Positions 1 through 11,007 of a stretch of 64,000 nt of DNA are shown piece after piece. The position numbers and the translations under genes were made by a program. Under the pieces are notes generated by a model. That model did no database searches. It saw nothing but the letters and a program-made list of their open reading frames with translations, and was not told the DNA's origin. How positions within the stretch are numbered: position 1 is the stretch's first letter; every line of letters starts with the position of its first letter. The stretch is from Dendrophyllia cribrosa. Taxonomy: Eukaryota; Cnidaria; Anthozoa; Scleractinia; Dendrophylliidae. The DNA lies in NCBI GenBank assembly GCA_024195265.1, contig JAJLRJ010000005.1:35250605-35314604 (forward strand). Reading direction: 5' to 3'.

Positions 1-2
1 AG

Positions 3-2267
3 AAGGTTATGAAAAAAGAATTCAATAAACCATTAAGAATGACCAAAGACGATGAAGAAGAATTCCAAAAAGCTGATAAATGCCACATATGCGAGAAAGA
101 ATATAACAAAACCGATCTAAGAGTAAGAGATCACTGTCGTATCACTGGTCAGTACAGAGGATCCGCTCATCAAGATTGTAATTTAAAACTCAGAATAAAA
201 CCAGAAGAAATTAAAATACCTGTGATATTCCATAATCTCCGTGGGTATGACTCTCATTTCATCATGCAAGAGATTGGTGAAATAGTCAAGAAACATACAT
301 ATACAAATAAAAAAGGTGGAAAATGTCAAATGAATATCAATGCAATTCCGAATAATATGGAAAAGTATATGGCTTTCATGTTGGGTAATCACTTAACCTT
401 TCTCGATAGTTTCCAATTCATGAGCTCTGGTTTGGAAAAACTAGTGAGTAATCTACCAAGAAAATCATTAAAATATACCTCTCAAAAATTCAAAGGTAAA
501 AAGCTTGATCTGATGGCTAGAAAAGGAGTGTATCCATATGACTTCATGGATAGCTTTGAAAAGTTCAATGAAAAACTGCCATCAAAAGAAGAATTTTACA
601 GCATATTGAATGATGAACATATATCAAATGAAGATTACAAACATGCTCAAAATGTGTGGAATACCTTCAATCTTCAAAATATGGGTGAATACCATAATTT
701 ATATCTTAAATCTGATATCCTTTTGCTAGCTGATGTGTTTGAAAACTTTAGAAAGACCTGTCTAGAATACTACAAATTAGATCCATGTCATTATTTCACA
801 TCTCCAGGTTTGTCTTGGGATGCTATGCTTAAAATGACTGATATCAAATTAGAACTTATAACTGATATTGACATGTTTCAATTTATCGAAAAAGGAATGC
901 GTGGTGGAATAAGCTACATTGCCAATAGGTATGGTAAAGCAAACAATAAATACATGAAAACATATGATGAGAAGGTGCCCTCAAAGTATATAATGTATCT
1001 GGATGCTAACAATCTATATGGTTGGGCTATGTCACAATACCTACCTACTGGCGGTTTTAGATGGATGACACAAAAACAGATCGATAAGATAGACCTAGCC
1101 AAGTATAAAGAAGATAGTGAGAAGGGTTTGATACTGGAAGTAGATTTAGAGTATCCTGAAGGGTTACACAATCTTCATAATGACTACCCGCTAGGGCCGG
1201 AAAAGGTTAAAGTAACTGAGAGTATGTTGTCTGGGTATTGTAAAAACATCGCGAAGAAATATAAAATATCAACTGGTTTAGTTCATAAATTGATACCAAC
1301 CTTGAAGAACAAAGAAAAATACGTGCTCCATTATAGGAACCTTCAATTATACACTGATCTTGGTTTGAAAATAACTAAAGTCCATCGAGTACTAGAGTTT
1401 GATCAATCTCCTTGGTTAAAACAGTATATCGACTTTAATACAGAAAAAAGGAAGAACGCAAAAAATGCTTTTGAAAAAGACTTCTTTAAACTTATGAATA
1501 ACTCTGTATTTGGTAAAACGATGGAAAATATTAGAAAGCGAGTAGATGTAAGACTAATCACCGATGAAAAAAAACTATTGAAATATGCCAGTAAACCAAC
1601 GTATGTTAGTAGTAAGATCTTCAACGAAAATCTAGTAGCTGTGCATAAGATCAAAGAAACACTTACCCTAAACAGGCCGGCATATGTGGGTATGTGCATC
1701 TTAGATTTAAGCAAGACGTTAATGTACGATTTCCATTATAACTACATTAAAAAGAAATATGAAGACAAAGCCAAGTTACTCTTCACAGACACAGACAGCT
1801 TGACCTATGAAATCGAAGCTGAAGATGTATACCAAGACTTTTGGAATGATAAAAATAAATTCGATAACAGTGACTACCCTGAAAGCTCACCGTATTTTGA
1901 TAAGACAAATAAAAAAGTTATTGGCAAATTCAAAGATGAAGCCGCAGGAGTTCCTATTTGTGAATTCATCGGTCTACGATCTAAAATGTATAGTTACACG
2001 AAAGACAACCAAAAAGGAGGAAAGACTGCCAAGGGAATCAAAAAGAATATTATCAAAAATAATATCAAGCATCAAGATTATAAAGAAACGTTATTAGGAA
2101 ATAAACAGATGCATCATACAATGAAAACAATCCGAAGCAATAACCATCAATTAGGAAGTTATGAAATCAATAAAGTATCACTCAGCTGTTTCGATGACAA
2201 AAGATATATACTGGAAGATGGTATAAATTCATATGCTTATGGACATTATAAAATGAAAAAGAATTAA
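3..2267 (+). CDS. Protein-primed DNA polymerase B (DNA_pol_B_2), 5' part outside window
   Basis: This replicates the element by protein-primed synthesis. The visible 750 or so residues begin just before a zinc-binding endonuclease VII-like module (CHIC near nt 85, then RDHC, ending CN near nt 180). The exonuclease segment HNLRGYDSH follows near nt 230. Polymerase motif A (LDANNLYGWAM, near 1000), motif B (KLMNNSVFGKTM, near 1490) and motif C (TDTDS, near 1790) are all present with their acidic residues. The frame is open at the left edge and the ATG at 9 is internal, because relatives have several hundred residues upstream, including the Exo I motif. No break is seen inside the window. It is closely similar to the A1 polymerase at 2521-4998. 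Confidence 0.92.
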   Translation, partial: KVMKKEFNKPLRMTKDDEEEFQKADKCHICEKEYNKTDLRVRDHCRITGQYRGSAHQDCNLKLRIKPEEIKIPVIFHNLRGYDSHFIMQEIGEIVKKHTYTNKKGGKCQMNINAIPNNMEKYMAFMLGNHLTFLDSFQFMSSGLEKLVSNLPRKSLKYTSQKFKGKKLDLMARKGVYPYDFMDSFEKFNEKLPSKEEFYSILNDEHISNEDYKHAQNVWNTFNLQNMGEYHNLYLKSDILLLADVFENFRKTCLEYYKLDPCHYFTSPGLSWDAMLKMTDIKLELITDIDMFQFIEKGMRGGISYIANRYGKANNKYMKTYDEKVPSKYIMYLDANNLYGWAMSQYLPTGGFRWMTQKQIDKIDLAKYKEDSEKGLILEVDLEYPEGLHNLHNDYPLGPEKVKVTESMLSGYCKNIAKKYKISTGLVHKLIPTLKNKEKYVLHYRNLQLYTDLGLKITKVHRVLEFDQSPWLKQYIDFNTEKRKNAKNAFEKDFFKLMNNSVFGKTMENIRKRVDVRLITDEKKLLKYASKPTYVSSKIFNENLVAVHKIKETLTLNRPAYVGMCILDLSKTLMYDFHYNYIKKKYEDKAKLLFTDTDSLTYEIEAEDVYQDFWNDKNKFDNSDYPESSPYFDKTNKKVIGKFKDEAAGVPICEFIGLRSKMYSYTKDNQKGGKTAKGIKKNIIKNNIKHQDYKETLLGNKQMHHTMKTIRSNNHQLGSYEINKVSLSCFDDKRYILEDGINSYAYGHYKMKKN

Positions 2268-2444
2268 ATCAAAAAATAACTTTCCTTAATTCAATCCTGT
2301 GTAGACTTCCTGTGTTTCCGAGAATTGTGTCACGCAAAGGATTCTATTATGTGGAATCACGCAATGGAATAAACGCACCATTTTGTTTTTATTAACATAT
2401 AGTTTCATTTGATTTTTCTATATTTTTTAATCCAACAGATGGGA
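2268..2444. other. AT-rich spacer between polymerase stop and terminal palindrome of A0
   Basis: No open frame of note. It matches the short untranslated spacer found between the polymerase stop and the terminus in element B, so it probably holds the polymerase 3' UTR and subterminal sequence. Confidence 0.5.
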
Positions 2445-2517
2445 AGTAGTTAAGACTTGGCTTGGTATCAGATCAGTTTTGCAAAACTGATCTGGTACCG
2501 CCAAGTCCTTAACTACT
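2445..2517. repeat. Terminal palindrome of element A0
   Basis: A 73-bp near-perfect palindrome runs from AGTAGTTAAG to CTTAACTACT, with only small mismatches between its arms. Both outer hexamers are AGTAGT/ACTACT, as at the ends of A1, A2, O and B. It interrupts the A1 polymerase reading frame just before the Exo I motif. Confidence 0.8.
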
Positions 2518-2520
2518 ATT

Positions 2521-4998
2521 TATGCAGATTTTGAAGCAATCACTGAAAAAATACATGGTTGTAAGCCTGAAAATGATCAGTCATACACAGAAGCTTATCA
2601 GAAGCATACAGACTGTAGTTATGGTTATAAGGTTGTTTGCTGCTATAATGATAAATACACAAAACGAGAACAAATATATAGGGGTGAAAAAGCTGTATAT
2701 AAATTTATGGAAGCTATGCTGTGGGAAGTCAAATATTGTAAGAAAATAATGAAAAAAGAATTCAATAAACCATTAAAAATGACAAAAAATGATGAAGAAG
2801 AATTTCAAAAAGCTGAAGAATGCCATATATGTGATCGCAAGTATGTAGAAAAAGATATTAAAGTCAGAGATCATTGCCATATAACTGGTAAATACAGAGG
2901 ATCAGCACATCAAGAATGTAATCTGAAACTCAGAGTGAATCCAGCAGAGATAAAAATCCCAGTCATATTCCATAATCTTAGAGGTTATGATAGTCATTTC
3001 ATAATGCAAGAGTTTGGTGCAATAGTTAAAAAACATACATACAAAAATAAGAAAGGAGAAGACAAACAGATGAATATAAATGCTATACCAAACAATATGG
3101 AAAAATATATGGCTTTCATGCTTGGTAATCATCTAACCTTCATTGATAGTTTCCAGTTTATGAGCTCTAGTTTAGATAAACTTGTAAGCAGTCTGCCAAA
3201 AGAAGCATTAAAATATACATCCCAACAATTCAAAGATGAAAGGTTCAATTTAATGTCACAAAAAGGAATATATCCATATGACTTCATGGATAGTTTTGAC
3301 AAATTCAACAAACAACTACCACCAAAAGCAGAATTTTACAGCATATTAAATGATGTGAACATATCAGATGAAGACTATAAGCATGCTCAAACTGTTTGGG
3401 AAACCTTCATGCTTAAAAATATGGGTGAGTACCATGATTTATATCTCAAATCTGACATCCTTCTATTATCTGATGTATTTGAAAACTTCAGAAAGACATG
3501 TATGCAATACTATAAATTAGACCCATGTCATTATTTCACATCTCCAGGATTATCTTGGGATGCTATGCTAAGAATGACTAATATCAAATTAGAACTAATG
3601 ACAGATATTGACATGTTTCAATTCATTGAGAAAGGGATGAGGGGTGGTATTTCTTATATAGCCAATAGATATGGGGAAGCCAACAACAAATACATGAAAT
3701 CATACAATGAGAAGGCGCCCTCAAAGTATATCATGTATCTAGATGCTAACAATCTCTATGGTTGGGCTATGTCACAATATCTACCAACTGGTGGTTTCAA
3801 ATGGATGACAGAAAATCAGATTAATAAGTTAGACTTAACTAAGTATAAAGAAGATAGTAACAAAGGTTTAATACTAGAAGTTGATATGGAATATCCTAAA
3901 GAATTACACAACCTTCATAATGACTACCCATTAGGACCAGAAAAAGTTAAAGTAACTAATAATATGTTATCTGGATATTGTCAAAAGATAGCTGCCAAAT
4001 ATAATATATCAACAGGTCTTGTGCAAAAACTGATTCCAACTTTAAGAAACAAAGAAAAATATGTTCTACATTACAGAAACCTACAATTATACACTGATCT
4101 TGGTTTGAACTTGACTAAAATTCATAGAGTACTAGAGTTTGATCAGTCAGCATGGTTGAAGCAATATATTGATTTCAACACTAATAAAAGAACTAATGCC
4201 AAAAATGCATTTGAGAAAGATTTCTTCAAACTTATGAATAATAGTGTATTTGGAAAAACAATGGAAAATATAAGAAAGAGAATAGATGTAAGATTAGTAA
4301 CTGATGAGAAGAAACTATTGAAAATGACTGCTAAACCTACTTATGTAAATAGCAAAATCTTCAATGAAAACCTTGTGGCTGTGCATAAGATTAAAGAAAC
4401 ACTAACCCTTAACAGGCCGGCATATGTGGGTATGTGTATTCTAGATCTTAGTAAGACATTAATGTATGATTTTCATTATAACTACATCAAAAAGAAATAC
4501 AACAAGTCTAAACTTCTATTCACTGATACAGATAGTTTAACTTATGAAATTGAAGCTAAAGATGTATACTCAGACTTTTGTAATGACAAACATTTATTTG
4601 ATAACAGTGACTACCCAGAAAACTCACCACATTTTGATAAAAGTAATAAAAAAGTAATTGGTAAATTCAAAGATGAGGCTGCAGGAATTCCTATTTGTGA
4701 ATTTGTGGGCCTCAGATCGAAAATGTACAGCTATATTAAAGATAATGAATCAGAAGGCAAAACTGCTAAAGGAATCAAGAAGAATATAATCAAAAATAAT
4801 ATCAAACATGAAAACTATAAAAATACACTATTTGAGAAGAAACAAATGCATCACAGAATGAAGACAATCAGAAGCCAAAAACATCAACTAGGAAGTTATG
4901 AAATAAATAAAGTATCACTCAGTTGTTTTGATGATAAAAGATATCTACAAGAAGATGGAATCAGTAGTTATGCATATGGCCATTATGCAATTAATTAA
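2521..4998 (+). pseudogene. DNA polymerase B of A1, cut by insertion of A0
   Basis: The frame is open from the first codon after the A0 palindrome and starts with the Exo I motif (YADFEA). That places the insertion just before the first exonuclease aspartate and separates this part from its N-terminal third. Downstream are the endonuclease VII-like zinc module (CHIC, RDHC, CN; about 2821-2925), exonuclease segment HNLRGYDSH, motif A (LDANNLYGWAM near 3740), motif B (KLMNNSVFGKTM near 4230) and motif C (TDTDS near 4524), all intact. The remaining 825 codons have no stop, so the inactivation is recent. It is a close relative of the A0 polymerase, including the same C-terminal pattern. Confidence 0.88.
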
Positions 4999-5107
4999 AT
5001 TCAAAAATATCTCAAAAGTCAGAAACCAGAATACGAGCACAGTTTTATAGAAACCAGAATACGACATCCAAAAACGAGCTTACACCAGCTATAAGCCATC
5101 ATATGGC

Positions 5108-5181
5108 AGTAGTATCGGAGTTGGGTCTGGTACGAGCACATTTTGCAAAAATGGGCTGGTACCCCCAACTCCTATACTACT
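5108..5181. repeat. Terminal palindrome of element A1
   Basis: A 74-bp palindrome from AGTAGTATCGGAGTTGGG to its near-exact complement ending ATACTACT. It resembles the A0 palindrome in length, in its TGGTAC core and in its TTTTGCAAAA centre. It breaks the minus-strand gene of element O, whose coding sequence resumes at 5182. The uninterrupted paralogue reads through the same position near 16615. Confidence 0.8.
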
Positions 5182-5838
5182 CCCTTGGTCGTTGCGGACG
5201 AAAGATATTCCATTGGCGCGATAGTTGGGGTCGTTTCTGTCAGTCACGCGCTCATCATTGAACAGAGCTAGATCGGGGTCTGGATAATCGTAATCAGTAG
5301 AAACGTTGCCAGCTCCATACTCACCAATGTAGACATTCCCAAGACCGTGGTTCTTGCCGTATGTAAAACGGAAGTCAGAACTGGGGTCAACACCGAACTC
5401 TATGCAAATCTTCTTGTACGCGTCGATGTTGTACTTGTTGTCTTTCTGGTTGAATGGAGGGTCGTCTGGCAAAGCACTCGCGCTTTGTTCCCCACCCATC
5501 TTGTGGAGTATTCGTCTTGTTGTGAAATAAACGTGAAACCGGTAAAACGACCGGAGCTGGGGGGTTAGGGATAGACTGGAGTTCTTATCGAAGAGAATGT
5601 CACGCGAGATTCCGCAGCCGGTTGTTGCACACCACAGGGCGAAGGAGAGTTGTTGTGGCCAAAAACTCATATGTGGCCCGCCTAGCCACTTTCTTCCATA
5701 TTTCGCGGTTGTGAATGAAATCTGTGTGTCCCTGAAGATATTTCTGTATTTCGTTGTGAAATAATCAGTTGGCGTGACATAGATCTTTTGCGCTTCGTCG
5801 TTCAAGATTGCGCCAATCATCATATCCTTGTCTATTGT
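5182..5838 (-). pseudogene. Middle part of the O copy of the 609-aa Polinton protein
   Basis: On the minus strand this segment encodes about 218 residues nearly identical to the central part of the intact A2 protein at 15917-17746 (shared stretches include TPTDYFTTKYRNIF and GGPHMSFWPQQLSFA). It is bounded by the A2 terminus at 5839 and by the A1 terminus at 5181. The N-terminal part lies at 22968-23439 and the C-terminal part is off the left edge. The gene was therefore hit by two separate insertions. Confidence 0.88.
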
Positions 5839-6069
5839 AGTAGTTAGTACAGTGCTAAACCGGGACCACCCCGACATGTCAAAATAAGCGGTCCTCACTA
5901 GCTCGGACCGCTTATTTTGACATGTCGGGTGATCCCGGTTTAGCACTGTACTAACTACTACTTGTTAGCAATCCGGTTATCCACGGGCCCCAACCCGGCA
6001 GCACAACCTACACCGGCCTGGTATAACCAATTGAAGAAACGTAAACCCTGTATATATAACCCCCACATG
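5839..6069 (+). repeat. Left terminal inverted repeat of A2 (palindrome plus promoter)
   Basis: Positions 5839-5959 are a palindrome whose two arms pair almost throughout. Positions 5960-6069 match the complement of 22738-22846 with few differences. The inner part contains the early-type promoter motif and ends at the polymerase start codon, so the same control sequence faces inward from both ends of the element. Confidence 0.88.
6027..6059 (+). promoter_or_regulatory. Early-type promoter of A2 polymerase
   Basis: CCAATTGAAGAAA at 6027-6039 is followed 11 bases later by TATATATAA at 6051-6059 and then by the ATG at 6067. The same pair of motifs precedes YqaJ, the zinc-finger gene and the repeat-protein gene. 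Function is inferred from position and recurrence. Confidence 0.6.
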
Positions 6070-9000
6070 GCAATGGCAAACGTTGCACCCAACTTCAACA
6101 GAGCACATGTTGGCTACCACGGATGGCTTGCCAGTTACCGAATGAATGTTCCACCTGATCTTGGTAGAAAGGATCTTCTTCTGTTTCACAATGAAGTCCT
6201 TGACAATATGCTCGACGTCATAGAAGAGCAATCCTACGAACTTGGACCTTTGAAGTTTCAATACACAGTCTTACTAGACATTAAGAAGCAGACAGACGAA
6301 GGTGAAGTGAGGGAACAATGTTACGTAGGAGGAGATGGCAACCCAACCATCCAAAACGTTTTCAATCGCAAAGAAGTAAAAAGAAAACTTAGGGCTAGAA
6401 TAGACCAACTTAGAGAGAAAGTCGCTGGCTGGACAGAAAGAGGTTCAGGATGGGTCTTCGACGGTATCAGAACTGTCTTTCTAGACTTCTCTAGAAACAA
6501 TCCAATAAGAGGCGGTTCATATATCCCTCTCCCACCAAAACTCAAGGCAAAGCAAGCAATCATAAACGTTAAAAACAGAGATGATGCTTGTATTAAGTGG
6601 GCTTTGAAAGCAGCATTCTTCCCTGCCATTGCACACTCTGACAGGCCAAGCCAATATCCTCGAGAAGACGTCTTCAACTTCACAGACATATCCTTTCCAA
6701 CACCCTTGCATGAGATTCCAAAGATCGAGAAGCAGAACGATATTGCAATCAACGTTCTAGGCTGGGATGGCAGTAAGGTAGTGATCTACCATGTGAGCGA
6801 GATGGATGCCCCTGACATACCAAGTGTCAACCTCATGCTCATCACAAAGACTGATAACCACACTGGCAATACGAAGTTTCACTACTGCTACATAAAGAGT
6901 CTAAGCAGGCTTCTTTATAGCCAACAACAATGCATTGGCCACCGTTTGCACTTCTGCACTAGGTGCTTGCAGGGCTACACATCGGAAGGAGTCCTCGAGA
7001 AACACCGCACTCTATGCATAGGAGCCGCCTCTCGTCCAACAAGAATCGATATGCCTGAGAAAGGCAAAAACACTCTGCAGTTCACAAACTACCAGAGGCA
7101 GATGAAGGCGCCGTTTGTCATCTACGCTGACAGCGAGAGCATCATCGAGAAGGTTGACGTATGTATACCAGCACCCGGTAAAAGCAGCACAACACAGACA
7201 GAGATCCACAAGCCCTGTGGCTTCTCCTTCATAGCCGTGCGATCTGATGGAGAGGTGGTGAAAGACTTCCTTTACCGTGGTGAAGACTGTGTGCAAAGGT
7301 TTCTTGATGCTCTTGTTGAAACTGAACTCGAGTTAAGGGAATCACTCAAGCAGGAGGTGCCACTGCAAATGACAGGACAAGACCGGCATGACTTCTACAC
7401 CGCAACCATTTGTCACATCTGCAAGAAGGACCTTGTCAAGTACAACCAACGCGATGAGGCTGATTTCTTTCACCAGACACGGGCGAATACATCGGTAAGG
7501 CTCACAGGCACACAAAATATCCTGGTAGCCGAATACCTTGCTTTTTCGAACTCTACAATCGCTACAAACCAGATGACGGTAAGTGGGCTAAGAGACAGCC
7601 TAAGCCAGACGATGCTGAAGATAACAGTGACTGCATTGAATGTGGCCAGCCTCTTTTACGCCCACAATTCAGAGACGCTGTCAGAGATCACTGCCACATA
7701 ACTGGTAAGTATCGCGGCGCAGCCCACAATGTGTGTAACCGGAGTTACTTCCGCAACGACCCAAAGAAAACAATCATTCCGGTTGTCTTTCATAATCTGA
7801 AAGGCTACGACGCTCACCATCTGATGCAGCACATCGCCGAGATCGAGGGCACACCCAATCTGAGATGCATCCCAAACAATATGGAGAAATACATCTCATT
7901 CTCTCTCGGCAGACTCAGGTTCATTGACAGCTTGCAGTTCATGTGCTCTAGCCTAGACAACCTTGTAGGTTCCAACAAGCCAGAGGACTTCGATATCACA
8001 AAGCGGCTTATAACTAACCAAGCCAAAAGAGGCCTATTACTCCGCAAGGGCGTCTATCCCTATGAGTACATGGACTCCTTCGAGAGATTCAACGAGGCAT
8101 CTCTCCCGCCTAAAGAGGCTTTCTACAGCAAGCTCACAAAGTCTGGTATAGACGATAAAGACTACGAGCATGCCAGGCAAGTCTGGGAAGCATTCGAATG
8201 CGAGAATCTCGGGCAGTACCACGATCTCTATCTGGCAACAGACACAGTTCTCCTCGCGGATGTGTTTGAGAACTTCCGAAAGACATGTCTCAAGCACTAC
8301 GGCCTTGACCCTGCGCACTACTACACAAGTCCTGGTCTGAGTTGGGACGCGCTACTCAAACACACGGGAATCCAGCTCGAACTCCTCACCGACTACAACA
8401 TGTATCTCTTCATCGAGAAGGGAATGCGGGGCGGCATATCAACAGAGATGAAGCGCCACTGCAAGGCAAACAATCCATATCTGCAAGACTACAATCCAGA
8501 GGAAGAGACCACTTACATTCACTACCTCGACGCAAACAACCTCTATGGTTGGGCCATGAGCCAGCCTCTACCAGTTGGCAATTTCTCATGGGCGCGCGTT
8601 ATGCCCACTAAAAAACAAATTATGAGCTTGCAGCCAGACAGAAAGAGAGGATGCATTCTCGAGGTGGACTTGGAGTACCCAGAGGAGTTGCATGACGAGC
8701 ACAACTCTTACCCTCTCGCCCCAGAGAGCACAGAGGTCCCAGAAGAGTGGATGTCACCCTACCAACTAGCCCTTGCAAGAGAGCTGAATCTAGGGAAGGA
8801 CAGAACTAAAAAGCTACTCCTCACCCTGAGAGATAAGAAGAACTATGTCCTCCACTACCGCAATCTCCAGCTCTATCTCGAGCTCGGTATGAAACTGAAG
8901 AGGGTGCATAACGTTCTCTCCTTCGACCAGAAGGATTGGATGGAACCATACATCACCTTGAACACCGAGCTCAGGAAGCAGGCCAAGACACAGTTTGAGA

Positions 9001-9838
9001 AGGACTTCTTCAAGCTGATGAACAACTCCGTCTTCGGTAAGACAATGGAGAACCTCAGAAACCGAACCGTTGTCAAGCTCGTACGAGCCAACGAGGAGAT
9101 AAAACTCCGGAAGCTTCTATCCAGCCCACTTTTTGCAAGAGCAACGGTCTTTAGTGACAGCCTGGCCGGCATCCAGATGCATAAAGACAGCATCCTGATG
9201 AACAGGCCAGTATACACGGGTATGTGCATCCTCGATCTCTCCAAAACCTTGATGTACAGGTTCTACTACCAGCACCTGAAGTACAAGTACGGCGCACGGT
9301 GTGAGCTACTCTACACCGACACAGACTCTCTCCTACTCGAGATCAAGACGGAGGACATCTACAAAGACATGAGGCGCAGTCTCTGGCGCTATGACACGAG
9401 CGACTATCCCAATGACCATCCCTTGCACAGTCAAGTAAACAAGAAGGTCATCGGCAAGATGAAGGATGAGTGTGAGGGTGTGCCCATCTCAGAGGTAATC
9501 TGCCTTCGCTCGAAAATGTACAGTATCTTGAAAGACGATAGCAGGTGTGTTAAGAAGAAGGACAAGGATGGCAAAGAAATCAAAGCTAAGCTGGACATCA
9601 AGAAAGCAAAGGGAACCACCAAGGTTGTCACAAAGAAAGAGATCATCCACCAAAATTACAAGGATGCGCTCTTCAGCAGGCATCCTTCAAGCACGGGATG
9701 GACAGGCTTCGAAGCAAAGACCATCAGATATTTGGCGAGCATCTCAATAAGACAACACTGTCACCCTTTGACTCCAAGCGCTGGATCAAGGATGATGGTG
9801 TCCACACGCTGGCATACGGACACAAAGACATACACTAA
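6067..9838 (+). pseudogene. Protein-primed DNA polymerase B of A2, frameshifted
   Basis: The start at 6067 is chosen because the promoter motif and the inverted repeat end there. The first frame (to about 7475) holds a C2HC-type finger (FCTRC to LC, about 6955-7017) and the Exo I motif YADSE (about 7120). A 1-base frameshift near 7474 moves the reading into the frame that carries the endonuclease VII-like module (RDHCHITGKYRG near 7690), exonuclease segment HNLKGYDAH, motif A (LDANNLYGWAM near 8525), motif B (KLMNNSVFGKTM near 9013) and motif C (TDTDS near 9317). A second shift near 9690 leads to the conserved C-terminus, ending at 9838. Catalytic residues are preserved, so the breaks are young or are sequencing indels. 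Confidence 0.88.
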
Positions 9839-9844
9839 CCCGCG

Positions 9845-10232
9845 CTAGAGCCCAGCTGGTGGTAACTGAGTGCCCGGCGGCACAATCATCAACTCCTCAC
9901 GAACAAACCCTCTCTTGGGCCCATCGTAAAGGTAATACACCACTGGCTCATTCGGCTTGGTGACAACTCTCTCAACGTTATAGACCTTCAAAGACCAGAT
10001 CGGATCGGTCGCCCGCCCGCCTACCACCACCCTCAAGCTCGCCGGGATAATAAAGATATCTCACACTCACCCGGGGAGGGAGCTTCTTCTCATAAACCCC
10101 AACAGGCCTAGCATATGGAGTCGCGGGTTTGGAAGATATTGCTTTCTCTTTGATCGCTTTCGCAGGCTTCTTGCCAGTGAGTCTTGTTACTTCATTGTTC
10201 AAGGCCGAGACAACATCTGGCAGTCTTTTCAC
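9845..10232 (-). pseudogene. Small A2 protein of unknown function, frameshifted
   Basis: Two overlapping minus-strand frames look like one protein of about 130 residues. The upstream part contains LPPRVSVRYLYYPGEL and the downstream part WSLKVYNVERVV and PVVYYLYDGP, with the frame change near 10020-10030. No ATG is visible; the frame is open to GTG at 10230-10232 and further upstream, suggesting a lost start. The late-type TATATATACCC motif lies upstream at about 10255-10274. It is convergent with the polymerase, whose stop lies 7 bases away. I do not recognise the family. Confidence 0.5.
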
Positions 10233-10254
10233 CCAAGCAGTCGAACGGCCAGAC

Positions 10255-10274
10255 GGGTATATATATGGGTTTTA
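10255..10274 (-). promoter_or_regulatory. Late-type promoter motif
   Basis: Read on the minus strand: AAAACCCATATATATACCC, the motif found just upstream of most structural-type genes of A2 and O. Confidence 0.45.
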
Positions 10275-10287
10275 AATTTTTTTAAAA

Positions 10288-10725
10288 TTAAAGAAAGCGA
10301 TAAGCCACATACCCACCCGCAAGCAGGGTGCCTCCAATGAACGCAAGTTCACCATTCTGCTGTTGTGGGCTGGGCTTGTAGAAGTCCGAGAACTGAGGCT
10401 CTTTGTAGTCTTTGATTTGTTTATCTGGTTGTGTTTGGTGCATCTGATTATACAAGACCAGGGCTTGGTCGGTGGTTTGGAAGTTTTTGCTAGCTTGGTG
10501 TTTAATCCGATCGTTGGCTGCAATCCAGTCGAGGAGCTTGGTGCGGTCCTTCTGGTATTTGGCGTAAGCCGCTTGGTATTGTTCAAGGGCTTTGTCATGT
10601 CGGATTTTCTCATCCATTGCTGCCTTTCCGTTATCACCAGACAGATATTTCGCGAGATAATTGCCGCCAGTGAAAGCGGCCGCATTGAGAACAGCGCCAA
10701 GGGCCATTATTGCAATCGAGGCCAT
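10288..10725 (-). CDS. 146-aa membrane-associated Polinton protein, unknown function
   Basis: The start is the ATG at 10723-10725, which follows the late-type motif (AAAAACCATATGTATAC). The N-terminal 30 residues are hydrophobic and small-residue rich (IAIMALGAVLNAAAF). The middle is a charged helical region (RHDKALEQYQAAYAKYQK, then LLDWIAANDRIKHQ). A second hydrophobic segment (FIGGTLLAGGYVAYRFL) ends the protein, so it probably spans or inserts in a membrane at both ends. It sits in a run of five small minus-strand genes downstream of the capsid and ATPase genes. I recall similar proteins in cnidarian Polinton-like elements, all uncharacterised. A role in the virion or its membrane is only an inference. 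Confidence 0.7.
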   Translation of the reverse strand: MASIAIMALGAVLNAAAFTGGNYLAKYLSGDNGKAAMDEKIRHDKALEQYQAAYAKYQKDRTKLLDWIAANDRIKHQASKNFQTTDQALVLYNQMHQTQPDKQIKDYKEPQFSDFYKPSPQQQNGELAFIGGTLLAGGYVAYRFL

Positions 10726-10751
10726 TGTGGGCGTGTGTATACATATGGTTT

Positions 10752-10973
10752 TTACATGTTGTCTGGGAGGATTTTCTGGTCCTCGAGATATTTCTTCAGC
10801 GCGATGCTGCCAGCCATGACGGTTGTGAACTTGACTAAGTTCATAAAGCTTGCACTGGGGTCGGCAGTAAAGTTTTCTTTGATGGTCTTTTTCCCAATCC
10901 AACCAATACCAGCGACAAGGCCAGTGATTGTTGCGGCTTCGAGGATAGACTTCACAAGCTTGTTGTCAGACAT
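10752..10973 (-). CDS. 73-aa small membrane protein
   Basis: Starts at the ATG at 10973 (MSDNKLVK), with AAAACATATGTATACTGC upstream. Two hydrophobic stretches (ITGLVAGIGWIG and LVKFTTVMAGSIAL) are separated by a charged turn (KKTIKENFTADPSAS), giving a likely two-pass hairpin topology. It lies 26 bases upstream of the start of the 146-aa gene, in the same direction. It is intact and has no recognised domain. Proteins of this shape recur in cnidarian Polintons, and a virion membrane or holin-like role is possible but unproven. Confidence 0.65.
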   Translation of the reverse strand: MSDNKLVKSILEAATITGLVAGIGWIGKKTIKENFTADPSASFMNLVKFTTVMAGSIALKKYLEDQKILPDNM

Positions 10974-11007
10974 GGTTTGTGTGCAGTATACATATGTTTT
11001 TGTTTTT

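Larger units (their letters stand above)
1..2517 (+). mobile_element. Polinton-like element A0, right-hand end (left part outside window)
   Basis: The segment holds the 3' part of a protein-primed DNA polymerase B gene followed by 168 bases of AT-rich DNA and a terminal palindrome starting AGTAGT and ending ACTACT at 2517. Polymerase next to the terminus is the same layout as in elements A2 and B. The base after 2517 resumes the polymerase gene of a second, closely related element (A1), so A0 sits inside A1. Its left terminus and target duplication lie outside the window. Confidence 0.8.
2518..5181 (+). mobile_element. Polinton-like element A1, right-hand part
   Basis: Begins inside the A1 polymerase gene immediately after the A0 terminus, runs through the polymerase stop at 4998 and ends at the terminal palindrome 5108-5181. 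Base 5182 resumes a gene of element O, so A1 is inserted in O. The left half of A1 lies to the left of A0, outside the window. Confidence 0.8.

Noticed and set aside
5839..5959. Palindromes at 5839 and 22847 as ordinary MITEs
   Set aside because: They occur as an inverted pair with a shared inner repeat at the two ends of one element, so they are its termini.
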